DNA from: Polytrichum commune
Taxonomy: Eukaryota; Streptophyta; Polytrichopsida; Polytrichales; Polytrichaceae
Direction: 5' to 3'
DNA: 64,000 bases
Assembly (NCBI GenBank): GCA_950295325.1
Contig: OX485807.1
Span: 23,345,666 to 23,409,665 of the forward strand
Part shown: positions 13,101 through 27,238 of the stretch, piece after piece
Layout: each line of letters starts with the position of its first letter
Numbering within the stretch: the stretch's first letter is position 1
Notes under the pieces: model-generated
The model's database searches: none
What the model was told of the DNA's origin: nothing
Seen by the model: the letters and a program-made list of their open reading frames with translations, nothing else
Made by a program: the position numbers and the translations under genes

Positions 13101-15737
13101 TTTCTTCCAGACGTACAATCGTGCTTGCCCACTTAGTTGATTGGCTTTTGAACTAATATACCCCAAAAACTCGTAATATACCTGCAGGTACACAGGGTAA
13201 ACAGATCTCCGACCTGATGTGCAGGAAGAAGCTTATAATATATAACTTATGCAGGCAGTGCGGCCCCAGAACTCAACACTAGATCATTACAATTTGAAAG
13301 TCTCCAACTTGCCTTGACAGGACCAGATTAATCATTTAGACACCTTAAAGCTGAGCCCGACTTCCTTGTACGGCAGAAGAGTCATTGACGTTATTCTGGG
13401 GCTCATAAAGCATCATTTGTGGATGTCTTTTCTAACCTTGCTGCGCCTGGCCCACCAACATTATGTACTGTATTGCCCCTCACCTCACCTCCACCTCAGT
13501 CACTGCTTCTCGTTTGCGTCCGGAAAGCCGCGGGTCATAACACCATTCACTTTCTCCTTGTTTACTGCATGTTCTAAAATACTAGGAAATACTGTTTATA
13601 GGTCTGATAGGACACCAAAAGAATCATCTGCTCAACAAGACAGAATCCAAATCCACAGTAACATTCAATATGCCATGACATCAATTTGCAAGCACAACCT
13701 GCAAGCGCTCATTGGTTCCAGGGCACATGTTTGTGTAGTAGTAGGAGTTGTTGTTCATGTTGTGGCTTGAGCAAAAGGTACTGTCCAATATCTATTGAGC
13801 CATGTGTGCTGTTGGTGATGGGACAACAACATCCTCAACTAAAAGCCGAATTTCAAGCCACCCTGGCCCATGTGTGTGATGGTGTCAACTTACGATCAGA
13901 CGTGGAAAAGGGCCAGGGCAGGGCAGGGGGGGCTTTTGATCATGCTGGGTGGGAGCTCATGAGGAATATGTACTTATTATTTTTATTATTATTATTATTC
14001 TGGATAGAAATCGTGTTGATGGGGGCGAAAAGTCGTAGTAAAGAGGTGTAGCTGGTGGGCACTGGGGCACCAGAAAGACAGGGTCTGCCTAATTGAATTC
14101 CAACAATGTGACATTGGCTGACAGAATTTCATGGCACGTTGGGTCGTCCCCATATATTCCACGATATGGCCGGAGTGACACATAGAATAGCTTACCAAAG
14201 GGGGGAAGGAGGGGGAAAAAAAGGAAAAAAAAGGAAAAAAGGACGTTTGCTTCCTCCAGTGGCCCTCAAGAGAATTTGGGAGAAGATTTTGTCCTTTACC
14301 ATGACCCATAGGATTTGATCATCCAATTCAGGAGCATGTTACACATTCCAATCTCTCTATATATAATAGTTGAAGGGATCGGAAAATTTCAGTACAACCT
14401 GCCTCCCACCTCCCCCCTCCCCAAAGATCAAAAGTTGTTGTACTACATTCAGACCCAAAATATCATTTACTGAAAGGAAATGGGTTGCTTTCCAAGTAGG
14501 TAGGTTATTAAATAACGCCCTGTAATTTCCTCACCTAGCTACTCTGTAGTACATCTTTTATATATAAACGAATAAGCCCCGTCAGCTCCTCAGAGAGTTG
14601 AGTGCCCAATGTCAAAGCTGCTCATAGAACACTTGATGGCAGTATTTACTTTTCGGCAGTATTTGCTCAAGTACATATATTCTCCCACAGGACACGTATT
14701 AATAAGTAATAATGAGTAATTAGTCCTGCCTCACAATTCATGACCTCAAATTTCCTCCTAATTCGTGTGCCACTCCGCCAGCTCGCTTGTCCACTAAGTG
14801 AGTAACGCTAGACTATTGCTCCAAGAGTTATGTAAAACCTATCAAAGGCAGGACTCAGGCAGTTGATCTGCCACTGTAATTACCAGAAAAGTAGGACTTA
14901 AAAGGCATGAATAGGAAGTTGAAGATGTTCTGGTGGGAGGGGGAGTGAACCCCCAGAACATGACAGGATGAGCATCATAGGTATATATCTGGCACCCAGC
15001 TGCCAGGCAGGGTCAAAACTACTCATTGAATTGCCATATTGTCAACGTGCCTTCAACGTGCCATGTCCCTTTGGTGAGGAGGGATAAGCAGCTGGGAGCC
15101 TGGGAGTGGGAGTGGGAGGGAGGTTCTGCTTTGCCCAGGCCAGCAGCAAGAAGCTGGTAATGTAGAACTGCTGGAGCTGGTAAGGAATCAGGCAGGCTGT
15201 TGGACACACCGACTCCCCCTCATCACTCCTGGGGTAAATAGAAAGATAGGTCACATATGTGATGCCAATAAAACATGGCACACCATTCCAGTGTGCAGAA
15301 TGAGGTTGGAATGACAGTCACCTACACCATAAACAACACTGATCAACCACAGGAATGACAGGGCCGGTGAGGAGGGGAGCATTGCACCTCATCATGAATC
15401 TTGCTAAAGTATGTACCTAGCTCTCTCTCTCTCTCTCTACAGTAGTAGCCCAGGTGACATCACCTCCACAGTGATGCCTCCCCTCCCAATTTTTGGGGTG
15501 TGGTCCCACCAAGGTGAAGAACTTAGGAATTCTCCTGAGTCATGTTCTGCTTATTACACCCGGTTATAACTTAGGGTATGTGGTTGTTCGTAGGTTCGTT
15601 TTGCATATTCTCCAACTTCTACCGATCAGAATTACACAGCGAAATGTGTGTTGCATTAGCGAATCTACGATGAAACATCAGCAAAAGTCAGTTTGAGCAG
15701 TGGACCGCTCCTGATTTGATTGTGGTAATCACAAGTG
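10199..15737. other. Long stretch without recognised gene
   Basis: Intergenic DNA with homopolymer C runs near 11371-11382, a CT microsatellite at about 15420-15438 and short open frames of no recognisable family. Base composition from 12.5 kb onward is less AT-rich than at 5-10 kb, so unrecognised non-coding exons cannot be excluded, but I can support none. Confidence 0.4.
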
Positions 15738-15823
15738 CATGTTTGTCGACTACTTACTAAATACATATGTATACTATCGCATATGTTTGTCGATTACTTA
15801 CTAAATACATATGTATACTATCG
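15738..15823. repeat. Two-copy tandem repeat, about 42-44 bp unit
   Basis: The unit beginning CAxATGTTTGTCGA and continuing TACTTACTAAATACATAT is present twice head to tail (15738-15779 and 15780-15823) with very few differences, suggesting a recent duplication. Confidence 0.85.
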
Positions 15824-18800
15824 CATGTGGAGTAGTTGATAAATTTGAAGACGTAGTCCAATCTCTTTTAAACATGTAACATTTTGTGTTTTTTCTTTCA
15901 TCCTCACCTAACCACATACCAATCAAATATGGATGTCTGATTAAGAAAAAGTAACCGCATAACACCCCCATACCTTGTATGTCAAGTTACTAAGATCATA
16001 TATTCTAAGAACTCAGGAAGCATATGAGATCTCTTCATAACATCACAAATAGCGCAAGGAGCTGGATGTGGAGCCGTAGGGCTCACATTTCCTCCTCAAA
16101 ACAGCTAACAAACTTCATATTGCACATGCAAGAGGCATTCTCTGCCACAGACGAAGAGATTTTAAGTTTTTCTTTTATCCCCTCACAGGCAAACTTGTTG
16201 CAATCGCGTGATCGATTCGCTCCCATCATCTCAAATGTTAGGTATTTATCTGTACAGATGCTCCTCCTTGTGAAGCAAGTTATGGAGGTGGATTAATGTA
16301 TAACCTGCCCACATCAGATGCAATTAGCTGCTTATTTACCACCGATTGGCCGGTATCAAGATGGTGTAAATATTCGACCAGGAATGATTAGTGGATGAAG
16401 TGGAAGTAGTAGAAGTCGCACTAGTAGTGGTCACTTTGAAGACTTCAATGTCGTCTTTTGTGGACCTCTTTCGTTGGGGTTGAGTCACATTCCTCGCGAA
16501 TATGAGAGGAAGCTCGCCGAGATTGGAAAGCAAAGCTCAGCAGATCTGAGTGAAAAGTGAAACGCTTAGGGCAGTCTCGACTTGTTTGATGCATGGTTTG
16601 AAAGTGATGATGCATGCATGAATTAAGATAAGCTAGCATGTATCCAAAGTACATTATTCTTCCCCTGCTGCACTAGGCTGGAGATGAAGGCAATATTGGG
16701 CGGGCCTTATTCGGCTACTTACTTATTCAGACACCTATATTTTTTTAAATACTATCGTGATTAGATGTGGATCTAAGAATGGACACAAAATAGACACCTG
16801 TTTAAAAGAGGTTGAACTACATTCTCAAATTTTGTTAACTATTCTAGACTCAATAGTCAACATAATCGAGGGAATCTATATATGTGTGTGTATATATAGA
16901 TTCATTCAAAGAATCAACACACGTGCATTTATGATAATGTTAAAAAAATTAAAGAAGGTCCAATATTCAATCCGGTTTTTGCTGATGCTTCATCATAGTT
17001 TTACTAATGCAACACAAGTTACATTACGTAAATATGTTTTTCAGAAGATGGACCACATGTAAAACTAACCAAGTAACACCCATATTTACACCTTAGTGGT
17101 TGAGTGTCAACAAGCACCCACTAAGACTTTTTGCACAAATCTCGGCTGCCTACCCTTTTGTGCAAGTTTGACGTCTGGCTGCCCTTGGCTGCTGCAGAGT
17201 CTCGACCTGGTGGCCGCTAGTACTCATCTGAGCACATGGTACGTGATGGCCTTCTAGTTCTACTTCTTCTCACTATTGTACAGAAAGTTCTACCAGCCTC
17301 CCCCCCCCCCCCCCCCAGCAGTCATAAATATATTTATTGATTGATTGATTGTTAGTAATTTAGATGTGGCCCTATTGTGGACACTTTAATTTGAACTTTA
17401 CATACAATGTTGGCTCATGGATCAGATGGGGAATTCTCTCATCTACTAAGCAATTGCATAACACCAAGATTGTCATTTCAGACCCCAAAACCAGAGTTAC
17501 GGAGATGACAAAGTGAAGATTTTCTTACTTTTTGAACGATCATCACATAGACCCTCCCAATTGCGTTAACTCTTGAATCTAGAATGTTTTGATGTCCATT
17601 CTTTACAATAAGGCTTGTCATATACCACTCAACTATAGGTATCTGACTATAAAGAAGAGTGGCGACATAAGGCCCACATAGGTTAGCAACCCTGAAATAT
17701 GTGCCTGATGCAGGCAGCAAGTTTTGGAAGCAAGCAAGCACGAGTCTCAAGTCTCAACAGTAGAGCTACACAAGTTAGCAGTCTTCCAAAAATTGGGTTA
17801 ATCGACATGTATTTTAAGGCTCATTGACGAGCTGGGTGACGTAATAATCTTGTAAGAGTGAATATTAATTGTCAGACTTGCTGCAGCCGTTACTTTTGCA
17901 ACTGTATAACTTCGCAATATAAATTACTGGACTCTACAGGACCCTGCCGAAGCTATCTAAGTTACTTACAATATTTTGGTGAGCTATTCAGTCTGGATCC
18001 GGCCTCCCAACTCTCTCATCAAGAGGTGGAATAAAATTTATGCATGTGGCTCTCCCAAGTTTCCACAGTACTACATAGTAGCCGTTCCAAAGCAAGCCTG
18101 AGTTTGAATCCATCACCTCGCCTACTGCAAAGGGTTAAGGTAGCAGGTGTTCACAAGTACCTTTCGAGTTGAAATTTGCTTTAATTTGTTCGGAAGACAA
18201 ACTTTCTTGCTATCCACCTTCACGTGAGCCTCGTGTGCATGTGGCCAAAATTTTATAAACCAACCGCCCCTGCCAACCGTGATCCGTGAAAGAATTGGAA
18301 CTAGAGGACTCTGCCTGCCTGCCTGTGATCTTGAGATTATAATCATTATGTTCAGAGTTTGGTTTGCTCTTTGTTGTATAGCAGAAAAATGAGGAGGTTT
18401 AACGTAGTCATGAGCCTCTATCAGTTGAGTTGATTATATCAGCCAACCTCACGGGGTTCTACTGAGCTCCGAATTATTTTGATGTTCAAATGTAAATCTT
18501 TTCACCTAACCACTTTTCAATATTTCCAGATCTGTTTGTTAGGAGGCAGCTCATCCATTGAATGATCTTATCAGTGAATTAATGCAGCTTAGGATTAACC
18601 TCCTCCTCCCATGACCTTGCTTTGACGGATCATATTGTCTGCAATCCTAAGACAATTCCAAAAATGACGATCATTCTCAGGCTCCTGTCTGCAACCAGCT
18701 TATTCTTCTCGAGTTTTCCCACCACCCCACATCGACTTGATGCTTTTTAGTCACTTTTAACATAATGTCAAAGCGTAGTAGTCATGATCATATCATTAGA

Positions 18801-19004
18801 CTGCAAGTCTGCATCAGGCTGGCTCTCTTCAGGGTCAATACAAACCTGGCCTTGGCAGGAGATGAGTGGGATAGTGGAGACTCAAGCAGGTCATGTCGGT
18901 CAACCACAAAAAAAACTCTGCCATTCCGAGATTAAACCCATGCCAAGGTTATCTCTGGCATTTACTTGACATGCCTGTCATAAAGGCCGGCCCTCACAGA
19001 GCCT
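15824..19004. other. Stretch without recognised gene
   Basis: AT-rich intergenic sequence with a short TG/TA microsatellite near 16880-16900 and a homopolymer C run near 17302-17318. Open frames of up to 101 codons show no domain I recognise. Confidence 0.4.
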
Positions 19005-19502
19005 GAGCTCAAGCTCAAGCTTACAAGTTTGGTGGGCCAAGGTAAAAAGCATACAGACTCTTATATGTGCCTAAAGGTGGAGCTTTGGTTCCTCCTTATT
19101 TTGGATCGATTTTCAAGTTCAGGCCCAAACTTGAACTTGTACTTGACATGACTACAAGTTGAAGTTCGGGTTTAAGCTTGAGAATCAATCCAAAAAAAGC
19201 AGGGACACCCACCTGAGACAAAGCTCCACCATCTTCGACACATGTAAGAACTTATTTGTGCCTAATGATGGAGCTTTGGTTATTCCATATTTTGGATTGA
19301 TTTTCAAGTTCAAGCCCAAAGTTGAAGTTTTAGTCATTGGACTTGACATGACTACAAGTTGTAGTTCACGTTTACATTTGAAAATCAATCTAAAAAAGCG
19401 GGCACACTGACCTTGAGACAAACCTCTACCATCTTAGGCACATGTCAGAGCTCAAGTTCTTTTACCTTGGCCCACCAAACTTGCAAACATGAGCTAGAGC
19501 TC
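19005..19502. mobile_element. Foldback/MITE-like element with nested inverted repeats
   Basis: The left end, from GAGCTC at 19005 through AAGTTTGGTGGGCCAAGG, is the inverse of the right end, which finishes at GAGCTC at 19497-19502. Inside, the block GGTGGAGCTTTGGT to GATTTTCAAGTTC occurs at about 19075-19120 and 19267-19310 and in inverted form at about 19180-19230 and 19370-19430. The whole could fold into a large compound hairpin. No clear target duplication seen, so the exact ends are uncertain. Confidence 0.7.
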
Positions 19503-22500
19503 AAAATGTGTGTGGAAACCCTAATAGTAGCTGTTGCCAAGCGACCTAATCAGCTCCTTCCAGTGGGCCATGTGTTGTGTTCTGCTTTGACATTGCAGCT
19601 TCCAGAGTGCTCCTCAAGAAACTTGGCTATGAGGATGTTTCCAAGTGTGCGTAATGTCAAACCAAGGCAGAATAGAATTCATGCTTATGAGAAATATTTG
19701 AGAAGTAAACGATGAGCATCTAAGTGAAGTCATTACCCAGAGTCTAGCTTTGCTAGATATCATAGAAAAGCTATGTGTTGACATCAGATGCAAATCACGG
19801 GTTTTCCCACCCCCCATTCAATTTTTGTCTTTTTTTTAATTTGACTATTTCCATACCACAACCACCGTCACTCTTGATCATGAACGAAAACAGGTTCAAA
19901 GAAACCTAAGCTCCTGCTAAGTGTACTTAGCTAGCAGCCAGGGTAACTTTGGACTGTCATGGCAAAGCAATATGAAGAATTAGCAGGAGACTATGTACAG
20001 ACAGCACTACCGTATAACATTGGAGGATTCTCTGGCTACAGAGGCACCCTGGTTTTCGACCTATGATCTACATTCCAAAAAATTAACAAAATATCCTTCG
20101 TTTGTCCACATAAAATGAGTGATCATGCATGTCAGGTCACACTGGGACCTGCCAGGGTTTCATTATAATCACTGCATCCCCAAAATTCTTAACAAAGAAG
20201 AATGTGCAAACCAAAGAGACAATAATAATAACCTACGTGATAGCTGTTTGTGTGTCAAATTGCAGAGCTTCTGAAGAGCACTGTAAGCCAACATTCAGAT
20301 TCAAGACCTAATAATGTGGTGCTACTCTCCACTCCCCTCAGAAAATTGTTTCATTCAGGTGCAAGGCTCCATTGCAACTATCCCAGTGCAGAATAATTCA
20401 ATACCTATCTGTGGGAGATTAATTGTACATTACCAAGCATGTTTGGAGATCTATAAAGTGTGAGTGGTGGCTTTAAGTTACCAATGTTATTGAGAAAAGT
20501 GACACATTCGGGAAGGCATTATAGATGATCCCAATTACCCCATCTTACATACAAAATTTTAACCACTGACAAATGATGTTACCATCCCTTTCTACGGTTC
20601 CCACCGTGTACACGTTAGATATATGGTGTTGTGCAGAACATCCCCCAATATTTCAGCTATTCATTGACTAAAATCCTGACAAAGTCAGTTTTGTTGTTAT
20701 TCATCAGGCGTTTTAATGTAGACTGTAATATCTCAGAAACGAAGAATTCCTCTGCCCAACGTCAGTGCCGGTGGCAGACGTTACCAGAGATATTCCTGAC
20801 ATCGCCAGATGCTTAGTACACCTTATGTACAGGGCAGGGCAGGGCAGGCGGGAGGACAGGCAGAACCAAGCAAGCAAGCAAAACCCCAGCAGCTTTGAAA
20901 AGGTTTGCACGAATCACAGGAGAAAATTATTGTACTGCAAGCTCGTGTCGATCAGACATAACAAAGTGTTCCTCATACCTGGATTGAATGATAGCCCCTT
21001 GTTAGCTGACACCTCTGATCTTGGGTGATAGATTTTCTCATCGTTTGCAGATTCTGCAACTCGGATGAATGGGAGCTGTAATTTTCTTCACATGAATTAA
21101 CTAGGCACCAATGATCCATTGCGTTGATGTCAGAACCCTCCACTTCAACATCAAGGTTTCAATCACTAGCATACAAGATTGATTCAACTGAAGAGAATTT
21201 TACTTCGTCGCAAGGAGTTGTGCCAGATGAATGAACAAGGCTACTCAGTGCAATAAGATCTCACAATTTAGGATGTTCCTAAGGGTTTTAGGGTTTAGGG
21301 TTTAGAATCCAAGAGAATTTGTGTCTCCATCGACCACCTTCAGGAGTAGTTAGTAACGGTGCTAGATTGATAAGTGCTTCTGAGTTAGATATATACAATT
21401 ATTGTGTCTTCTTGAGAATCCCAAGGGCCTGTGAGGAATTGTTGGCAGTTCATAGCAAAAAAACAATTGCTAGAGTAACATCATCAGCCAGAACAATTCA
21501 TTTGCAGACCAAGTCTGTCATTTACCAGGCAGAATGTATCATTCAAATAATATGATGTTCTAAGACCAAATCCGACATGACAATAAAACCAACACTTCCG
21601 TCAAGTGTGCAGGAAATTGCAAAATGACGATGCAAACTCGGAGGTCTTAGAATCTCTTCGAATGCAGCTTCCATCAAGAGAAATAAAGCTGAGAAACCTG
21701 CCCTCGTTATAAACTAAAGCCTGCTCTAGTTAAATCACAATTGCAGAATTCTTCTCACAAGATGGAAAACACACCACATAACTCAGATCCAGAGATTGAT
21801 AGAGGAAAATGTGAGCTTGCCCTTTTGAAGTGGCTTTCAATAGTTTCTTGTACAAAAGGGTAGCAAGTGTGGGGAAGCCAAAATGTGGATTTTTTCCACA
21901 ATTCTGATGAACTGAAGTATTCTTCAGATCTAGCTGCCACACCACACATGTAACACTTTCAGCATAAGAAGGCAACATACATATATTTGTACTGATAATC
22001 TCTGTGTATAATATGCCTCGGATAAGCGTACTCAGAAGAGAGGATTTTTGAATTCTCAAACCCATGCCATTGAATTGAGCCCTTTCCCCTATGAATTGCT
22101 TTGAATGATTTCTAGCATTATCACCTTGCTTCCATTGCCAGCCTGCTGCTCCTCAAGGATTCCAATCTGGACATCCAACAAATGTGAGCAATCCTTGCAG
22201 ACTTTGTCTCTGCCTCTGAACGTTCAGAACATGGTCTGCAGTAAAATTGAACATGGTCTCAAATCCATAGGCTGAGTTCAAATCTTTCCTTGAAATTTGA
22301 CATCACAATCTTGAACGATACCAACTAGAAATCAACGCCAAAACTTCACCTTCGGAGACTCGACTTCACAGTAATTAAGATCTTCATTTGAATCCTGACA
22401 CACACAGCAACGAATAATTCAAAGATCTGATCAGCCATCTTGATGGTATAAGCTGCTTATTGAATGGAATTGACCAACGTTACTGGATTTTGTGCAGTGA

Positions 22501-22890
22501 TTATTAGCCTACTTGCTAACTTAACCCACACTCTAGATGCCCTAAGTTACCCTATTCATTGACATTCTCCTTAAGACTATTCCAGCCACATCTTTGTAAC
22601 AACTACTTACAATGAGATGAGATGACGCATTCATTCAAAGATTTATCTTTCTTCTTTCATCATGTATGTGGCCCTATTGCAGTGCGGGCACTGCCAATTC
22701 CACAGATAAGGAATTTGGCCGTGGGAATCCGGATTTCAAGTCTATTTATAATTTCTGAAAGCCTTAAAGATTGGACATCTTTAAGTTGAACAAAGGTAAC
22801 GTTGTTCTCATCAAAGCATGACCACCCATCATGTAGCAAACTCAATAGTTGAGGGGTGAATTAATATTAATTGTTTAGGTACCGTAGTCA
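19503..22890. other. Stretch without recognised gene
   Basis: Intergenic sequence. A short telomere-type run of GGGTTTA units lies at 21284-21304. No recognised protein family in any frame. Confidence 0.4.
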
Positions 22891-22899
22891 GCCCCAACT

Positions 22900-24740
22900 A
22901 AAACTTACAGTTGTTGACCATCAACAACACTGCCAACCTCAGGATTCATCCACCATAACAATTCAAGCTGCATGGTTGCCCGAAACAAAAATTACACATG
23001 TTGGCGTGCCTAAAATAAATAAAATGTGGCATACTTATCTATTTGGATGCCCAAGATATAAATTTTAGCATGCTCGCTCTACAAAAAGAGTTACGATTCT
23101 AGCAAGAAATTCAACCACTCAAACACCAAAGCATAAACCAACCTTCAATTCAGCCAATTATCCACCTATATTCGAGGGCACCAACCCAAAATTTAAAGGT
23201 ACCTTGGCTAATTTCCTCTTGGCATCTAAGAATCCCAATTTAGCGGCAGTATCTTCATGGATACTAAGGTCGTCCAATAAATATAAATTCAACATTGCAG
23301 CCACATGGTGGTGGTCCATAGTCATCATACGCCACCAACTATAGAAATTTTCTTCAACCAACGTGACAACGTTGTGGGTTAACTTGAAAACATGATTTCT
23401 AAGGCTACATATATGTTTTTCAAGATTCTTCATGGTTAACCAAACCTTACTCATTGTTGACTCTGAGACATCAAAATTACTCTCAATGCTTATAATACCA
23501 TTTCCGACATGTGGAGGTAATTATCGTAACTAGTCCAAAAGTTGTCGTCATTCACATTTGCCTTCATTTTTTGCACCTAAATGATACTTCTCCTTTGATT
23601 GTCATTTTCCCAACTCAGCTTGTTCACATAGGCAGTTCAATTAGGGTGTATAACCATTTGTTATAAAGCATGTCAAACCTTGATGAGTTGATCAATCATA
23701 AGGAAGTTGGTGGCAAATCTCATAGATTCATAAATCTTCAATTCCAAATTGAACAAGTAAATGAGGAAGACCATTGAAGGATATTAGTGGCCTAGATGTA
23801 TTTGACAACATCCTTCACCTTATTCACATCTTCCTTCACCCAATGTTGCTTCCCAATCCTTCAACAACAAGTTCAAGCAATGCACCGCATATACTTGTCA
23901 ATATATGTGTGGCCATTCCTGGCTAATATTGCTAGCCACATTCTTCATGGCCGACACATTGTCGAAGCACACTTGGATGACATTTTTTTAATCCACTCTG
24001 GAAATATTATTTGACCTTAGTGGAAATGTAGTTGGCATCCTTTATGCTACCGGTCATGTCCATGGAACCTAGGATCATGTCGCATGCCAAACAAATTTGC
24101 ATGACGTTCATCAAAGGCCGGTGGACAACATTCTTACCTCTGTCCAAACAAATGGTGCATCCACATTTGTGGATGTATAATTGTGTCTTCAACTCCTTTA
24201 ATTTTTGGCAATTCAATCATACATCATTAAGAAAACTTTTGTACAACCCATAACAAGCTAGTAGTTTGTATAGAATTTTTTTTCCTCATTGGTTGTCTTC
24301 ATCGCCTCAACGAAATATGTGAAATGACAAATAATATCAATGGGCATATTAGCCTCATAAAAGGCTTTTGACCATTTCATATCCAACTCATGTTCATTGA
24401 AATTGTGCATGCCTTCTTTTAGGCCTATTTGATGTTGGGAATGTATGTGCGGTTCGGGAGTCCCCTCAAACAACGCCTCATTTGCTACTGATGGTACAAG
24501 GAACAATGGAGCAATTTCACTTCCTTTTGCATTGGACTATGTATGAAGCTTGTTGTTGGAAGCCAACCACATCGTCTTCCCCGTCCTCAACGTAATCATC
24601 CAAATTTCATTTGGAATTGCCAACCATATAATGCCACATTTGGCAAATAAAGCTTTGACAACCGGCCCTTGATGTTGATACAATGCCACCCCATGCATGT
24701 TGCCCTCATTTTGTATCCCAAATGGATGATCATACATTTC
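22900..24740 (-). pseudogene. hAT-family transposase pseudogene (DUF659-type)
   Basis: On the minus strand successive broken frames read in the order of a plant hAT transposase. First comes a region around 24506-24258 with FYEANMPIDIICH. Then 24216-24007 has a stretch ending KDANYISTKVK, as in DUF659. Next, about 24000-23460, decayed and frameshifted, shows words of the DN.S.MKN and WPHIY.H.CA.H type. Last, 23454-23158 contains VVTLVEENFYSWW, MDHHHVAAMLNLYLLD and FLDAKRKLAKVPLNFG. Many stops and frameshifts interrupt it, so it cannot make a transposase. I could not locate convincing ends, so its relation to the non-autonomous elements in this window is undetermined. Confidence 0.8.
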
Positions 24741-25079
24741 TTCCTATATGGTTATTCCAACTTACAAATCTTTCACTCCATTTGTTTGGATGTTAAAAGT
24801 TTACTCCTTGGGCACGTACAAAGGCTTCCATTCATCTCATATAGCCCACTACCTCTCTCCACTTGCAACGAATACCTAAAGATAGTCAATGTCAAATAAA
24901 GTTAATGAAAATGTTGATTATCATTAAAATGGGGGTTTAGAATACCAGTGCATTCAACCTTTTAAATATTAAAAAAAACAGTTAAAAGACATGTCCAACC
25001 CCATACCAAGCTTATTATGGTGACACACCATTAGAATTGTTTCTAGAAGATGTGGATTGTCTATTGTTGTTGACATGGC

Positions 25080-25400
25080 AGTGGACTACAATATTGACTG
25101 CACCAAGCAATCAACATGCCACAAGCAATCAACTCGTCAATCAACTAACATATCGATTGTTTGATGAAATCAACATGACAATCAACCTAGACAAGTCGAG
25201 TACTCCTAGAAATTGACAAGGCAGTTCACCCAGACAAATCAACTACTCTTAGGAATTGACATGACAGTCAACTTTCATGACTACTCCTAAAAATTGACAT
25301 GCTACTCCACTTTCACATTGACTGCTCCTAGAAATTGACATGACAGTTGAATTTCATATTTGTTGATAGATTTAGACCGACTATCATGTCAACTACACTA
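25080..25400. repeat. Degenerate tandem array (unit with AAATTGACATGACAGTC)
   Basis: Four to five imperfect copies of a roughly 50-60 bp unit containing ACTACTCCTAGAAATTGACA and CAGTCAAC words. The same GTCAAC/ATCAAC vocabulary recurs in the array at 27770-28060. Confidence 0.65.
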
Positions 25401-25561
25401 GATCGACTATTGACTAGCAATCAACGACACTAAGTTTATTGCTAACCAGTAGTTGAGTGCACTAAGTAGCAATTGATTGCGGTGCGAATATCGTCAATTT
25501 TGTGAACATGTTCAAATTGTGTTTGTAACCACAAGTATATTGTGAAAGTTAACACTATTGG

Positions 25562-25897
25562 ATGATGAAAGATGACAAGCCAAAGGGTACCAATAAGGTA
25601 TTTAAGCGGCCTTGTAAAAGGCAAAGGCATTCAAATGTGGGATCAACCAATTCTATGGTACCACATCCCCCCGGTTCGGAAGGCAACATGACCATCCGTA
25701 AAATTGTCCATGCCCATTTGTGTGGGCAAGGAGGAACCTCCAAGGCCTTTGGATCATCCATTAATTATGGGAACCCAAAGGTGAAACTCTCGAAACCTAT
25801 AACAAAAAAGGTCCATAACACCTTCATAAATTGGTATGTACAAAACAATGAGGTTGGCATCAATTGGAAAATTATTTGGCATGTGCCAAAATATTAA
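25562..25897 (+). CDS. Unrecognised open frame, 111 codons, probably repeat-derived
   Basis: An open frame starting MMKDDKPKGTNK with a basic N-terminal part (KRPCKRQR) and no domain I recognise. It sits between two tandem arrays and close to a hAT pseudogene, and downstream sequence is immediately interrupted by stops. Most likely a fragment of a mobile element; no function is proposed. Confidence 0.2.
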   Translation: MMKDDKPKGTNKVFKRPCKRQRHSNVGSTNSMVPHPPGSEGNMTIRKIVHAHLCGQGGTSKAFGSSINYGNPKVKLSKPITKKVHNTFINWYVQNNEVGINWKIIWHVPKY

Positions 25898-26829
25898 GTC
25901 ACTGATGGATAAAGAATTCGATTGAGAAAGCCACTCTATATGCAATGGTTGGACTTAAATGTATTAAGGATAGAATTCTCACATATTTTGACTTTTGGAT
26001 AAAGATTAAGGCCCAAAATTGAGTTTCAACCTCAAGCAATTGATCAATAATATTTTCCGCCCCTAAAGCAGGTGAGGTGGTGACCCCTTGAGCGGCGAAA
26101 ATACAGGTGTAGCTTATATGATGGGAATTATAGGCCAAAGGGTTCTTCAAGTCGACCAACAAAACAATTCCTTGAAATGAACATAAGTTGGAGAAGTGAT
26201 TAAAGGTGTCCTCCTCATGCCAATTACTGTGGATTTCCAATACAAGTGGTCATCTTGTAGAGCAATAAAAATACGAGGGGGGGGGAGGGGTACGAGATGA
26301 TTGGCAAGGTAAAGATTGAGGATGACGAACATTTGTCTCTAGATATTACATAGGCCCAAAAAAATACAAATCACGGATTTGAAGAAAACTCATATACAAA
26401 CTAATGGTGAGGCATGCGTTTTAAAAAACCCTCATCCTGGTTTAATCAAATTTTGGTTGATCAACAGTTTGTCTTATGCGGGTTACATATTATAAGTGGA
26501 ATGGGGGAACTTTGTGATAAATGCATATCCTAGGTAGAGCGCATGAACCAAATGCCAACTTTATGTTAATGAGTGCAACCAAATGGCAACAATGGGAACA
26601 TGTTCAAAAGTTTAGGGCCAAGAAGGTAAATTGGTTTGGGCTTTGATATGAACCATGTCAAAATTGCACAACAAAAATGTGCAACACGATGATCTTTTCA
26701 TAGACAACATTATGCTCCACTGGTAGTTGAACTAAAGCCTACAAATTGGAGTGTGCAATTGAGGGTGTGTATTGCACATAAATAAGAGTGTTGAATTACC
26801 ACGGCATGCACAAATCAAAAATGCCAAGG

Positions 26830-27238
26830 CACGGGGGGGTCACTCCATTGTCAAGTTGAACACCACGTGCGACCAAAAAAAATCTTCTTTTGGTAAGTTG
26901 CACCACCAAAATGGGTCAAATTTTTATCAATTTTTTTCATGAGTAGATATACACAGTACCTATGACATAGTTAAAAGTGGTAACTAAATTTGATGATTTT
27001 TTTTTTCATAAAACATACCGTTTCTAACTAGAATGACACAGAATTGAACTAAAACAATTACTAAAAAAAATGAAGATGACTAAAAATTTCAAAAAATATA
27101 TACAAAAGATACTATCAATGTTTATGTATATGTAGAAAAAATATCATAAATTTTAAAATTATATATGGCATGTAATATAGGGGTAGCAAACTTTGTCCGC
27201 ACGTGGTGTCAACTTGACAATGAAGTGACCTCCCCGTG
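26830..27238. mobile_element. Non-autonomous hAT-like element, 409 bp
   Basis: Inverted ends CACGGGGGGGTCACTCC and, inverted, CACGGGGAGGTCACTTC extend some 40 bp into the element (ATTGTCAAGTTGA, CACGTGCG). A perfect 8-bp target duplication TGCCAAGG lies at 26822-26829 and 27239-27246. The internal sequence closely matches the 411-bp element at 62275-62685. AT-rich interior, no transposase. Confidence 0.92.
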
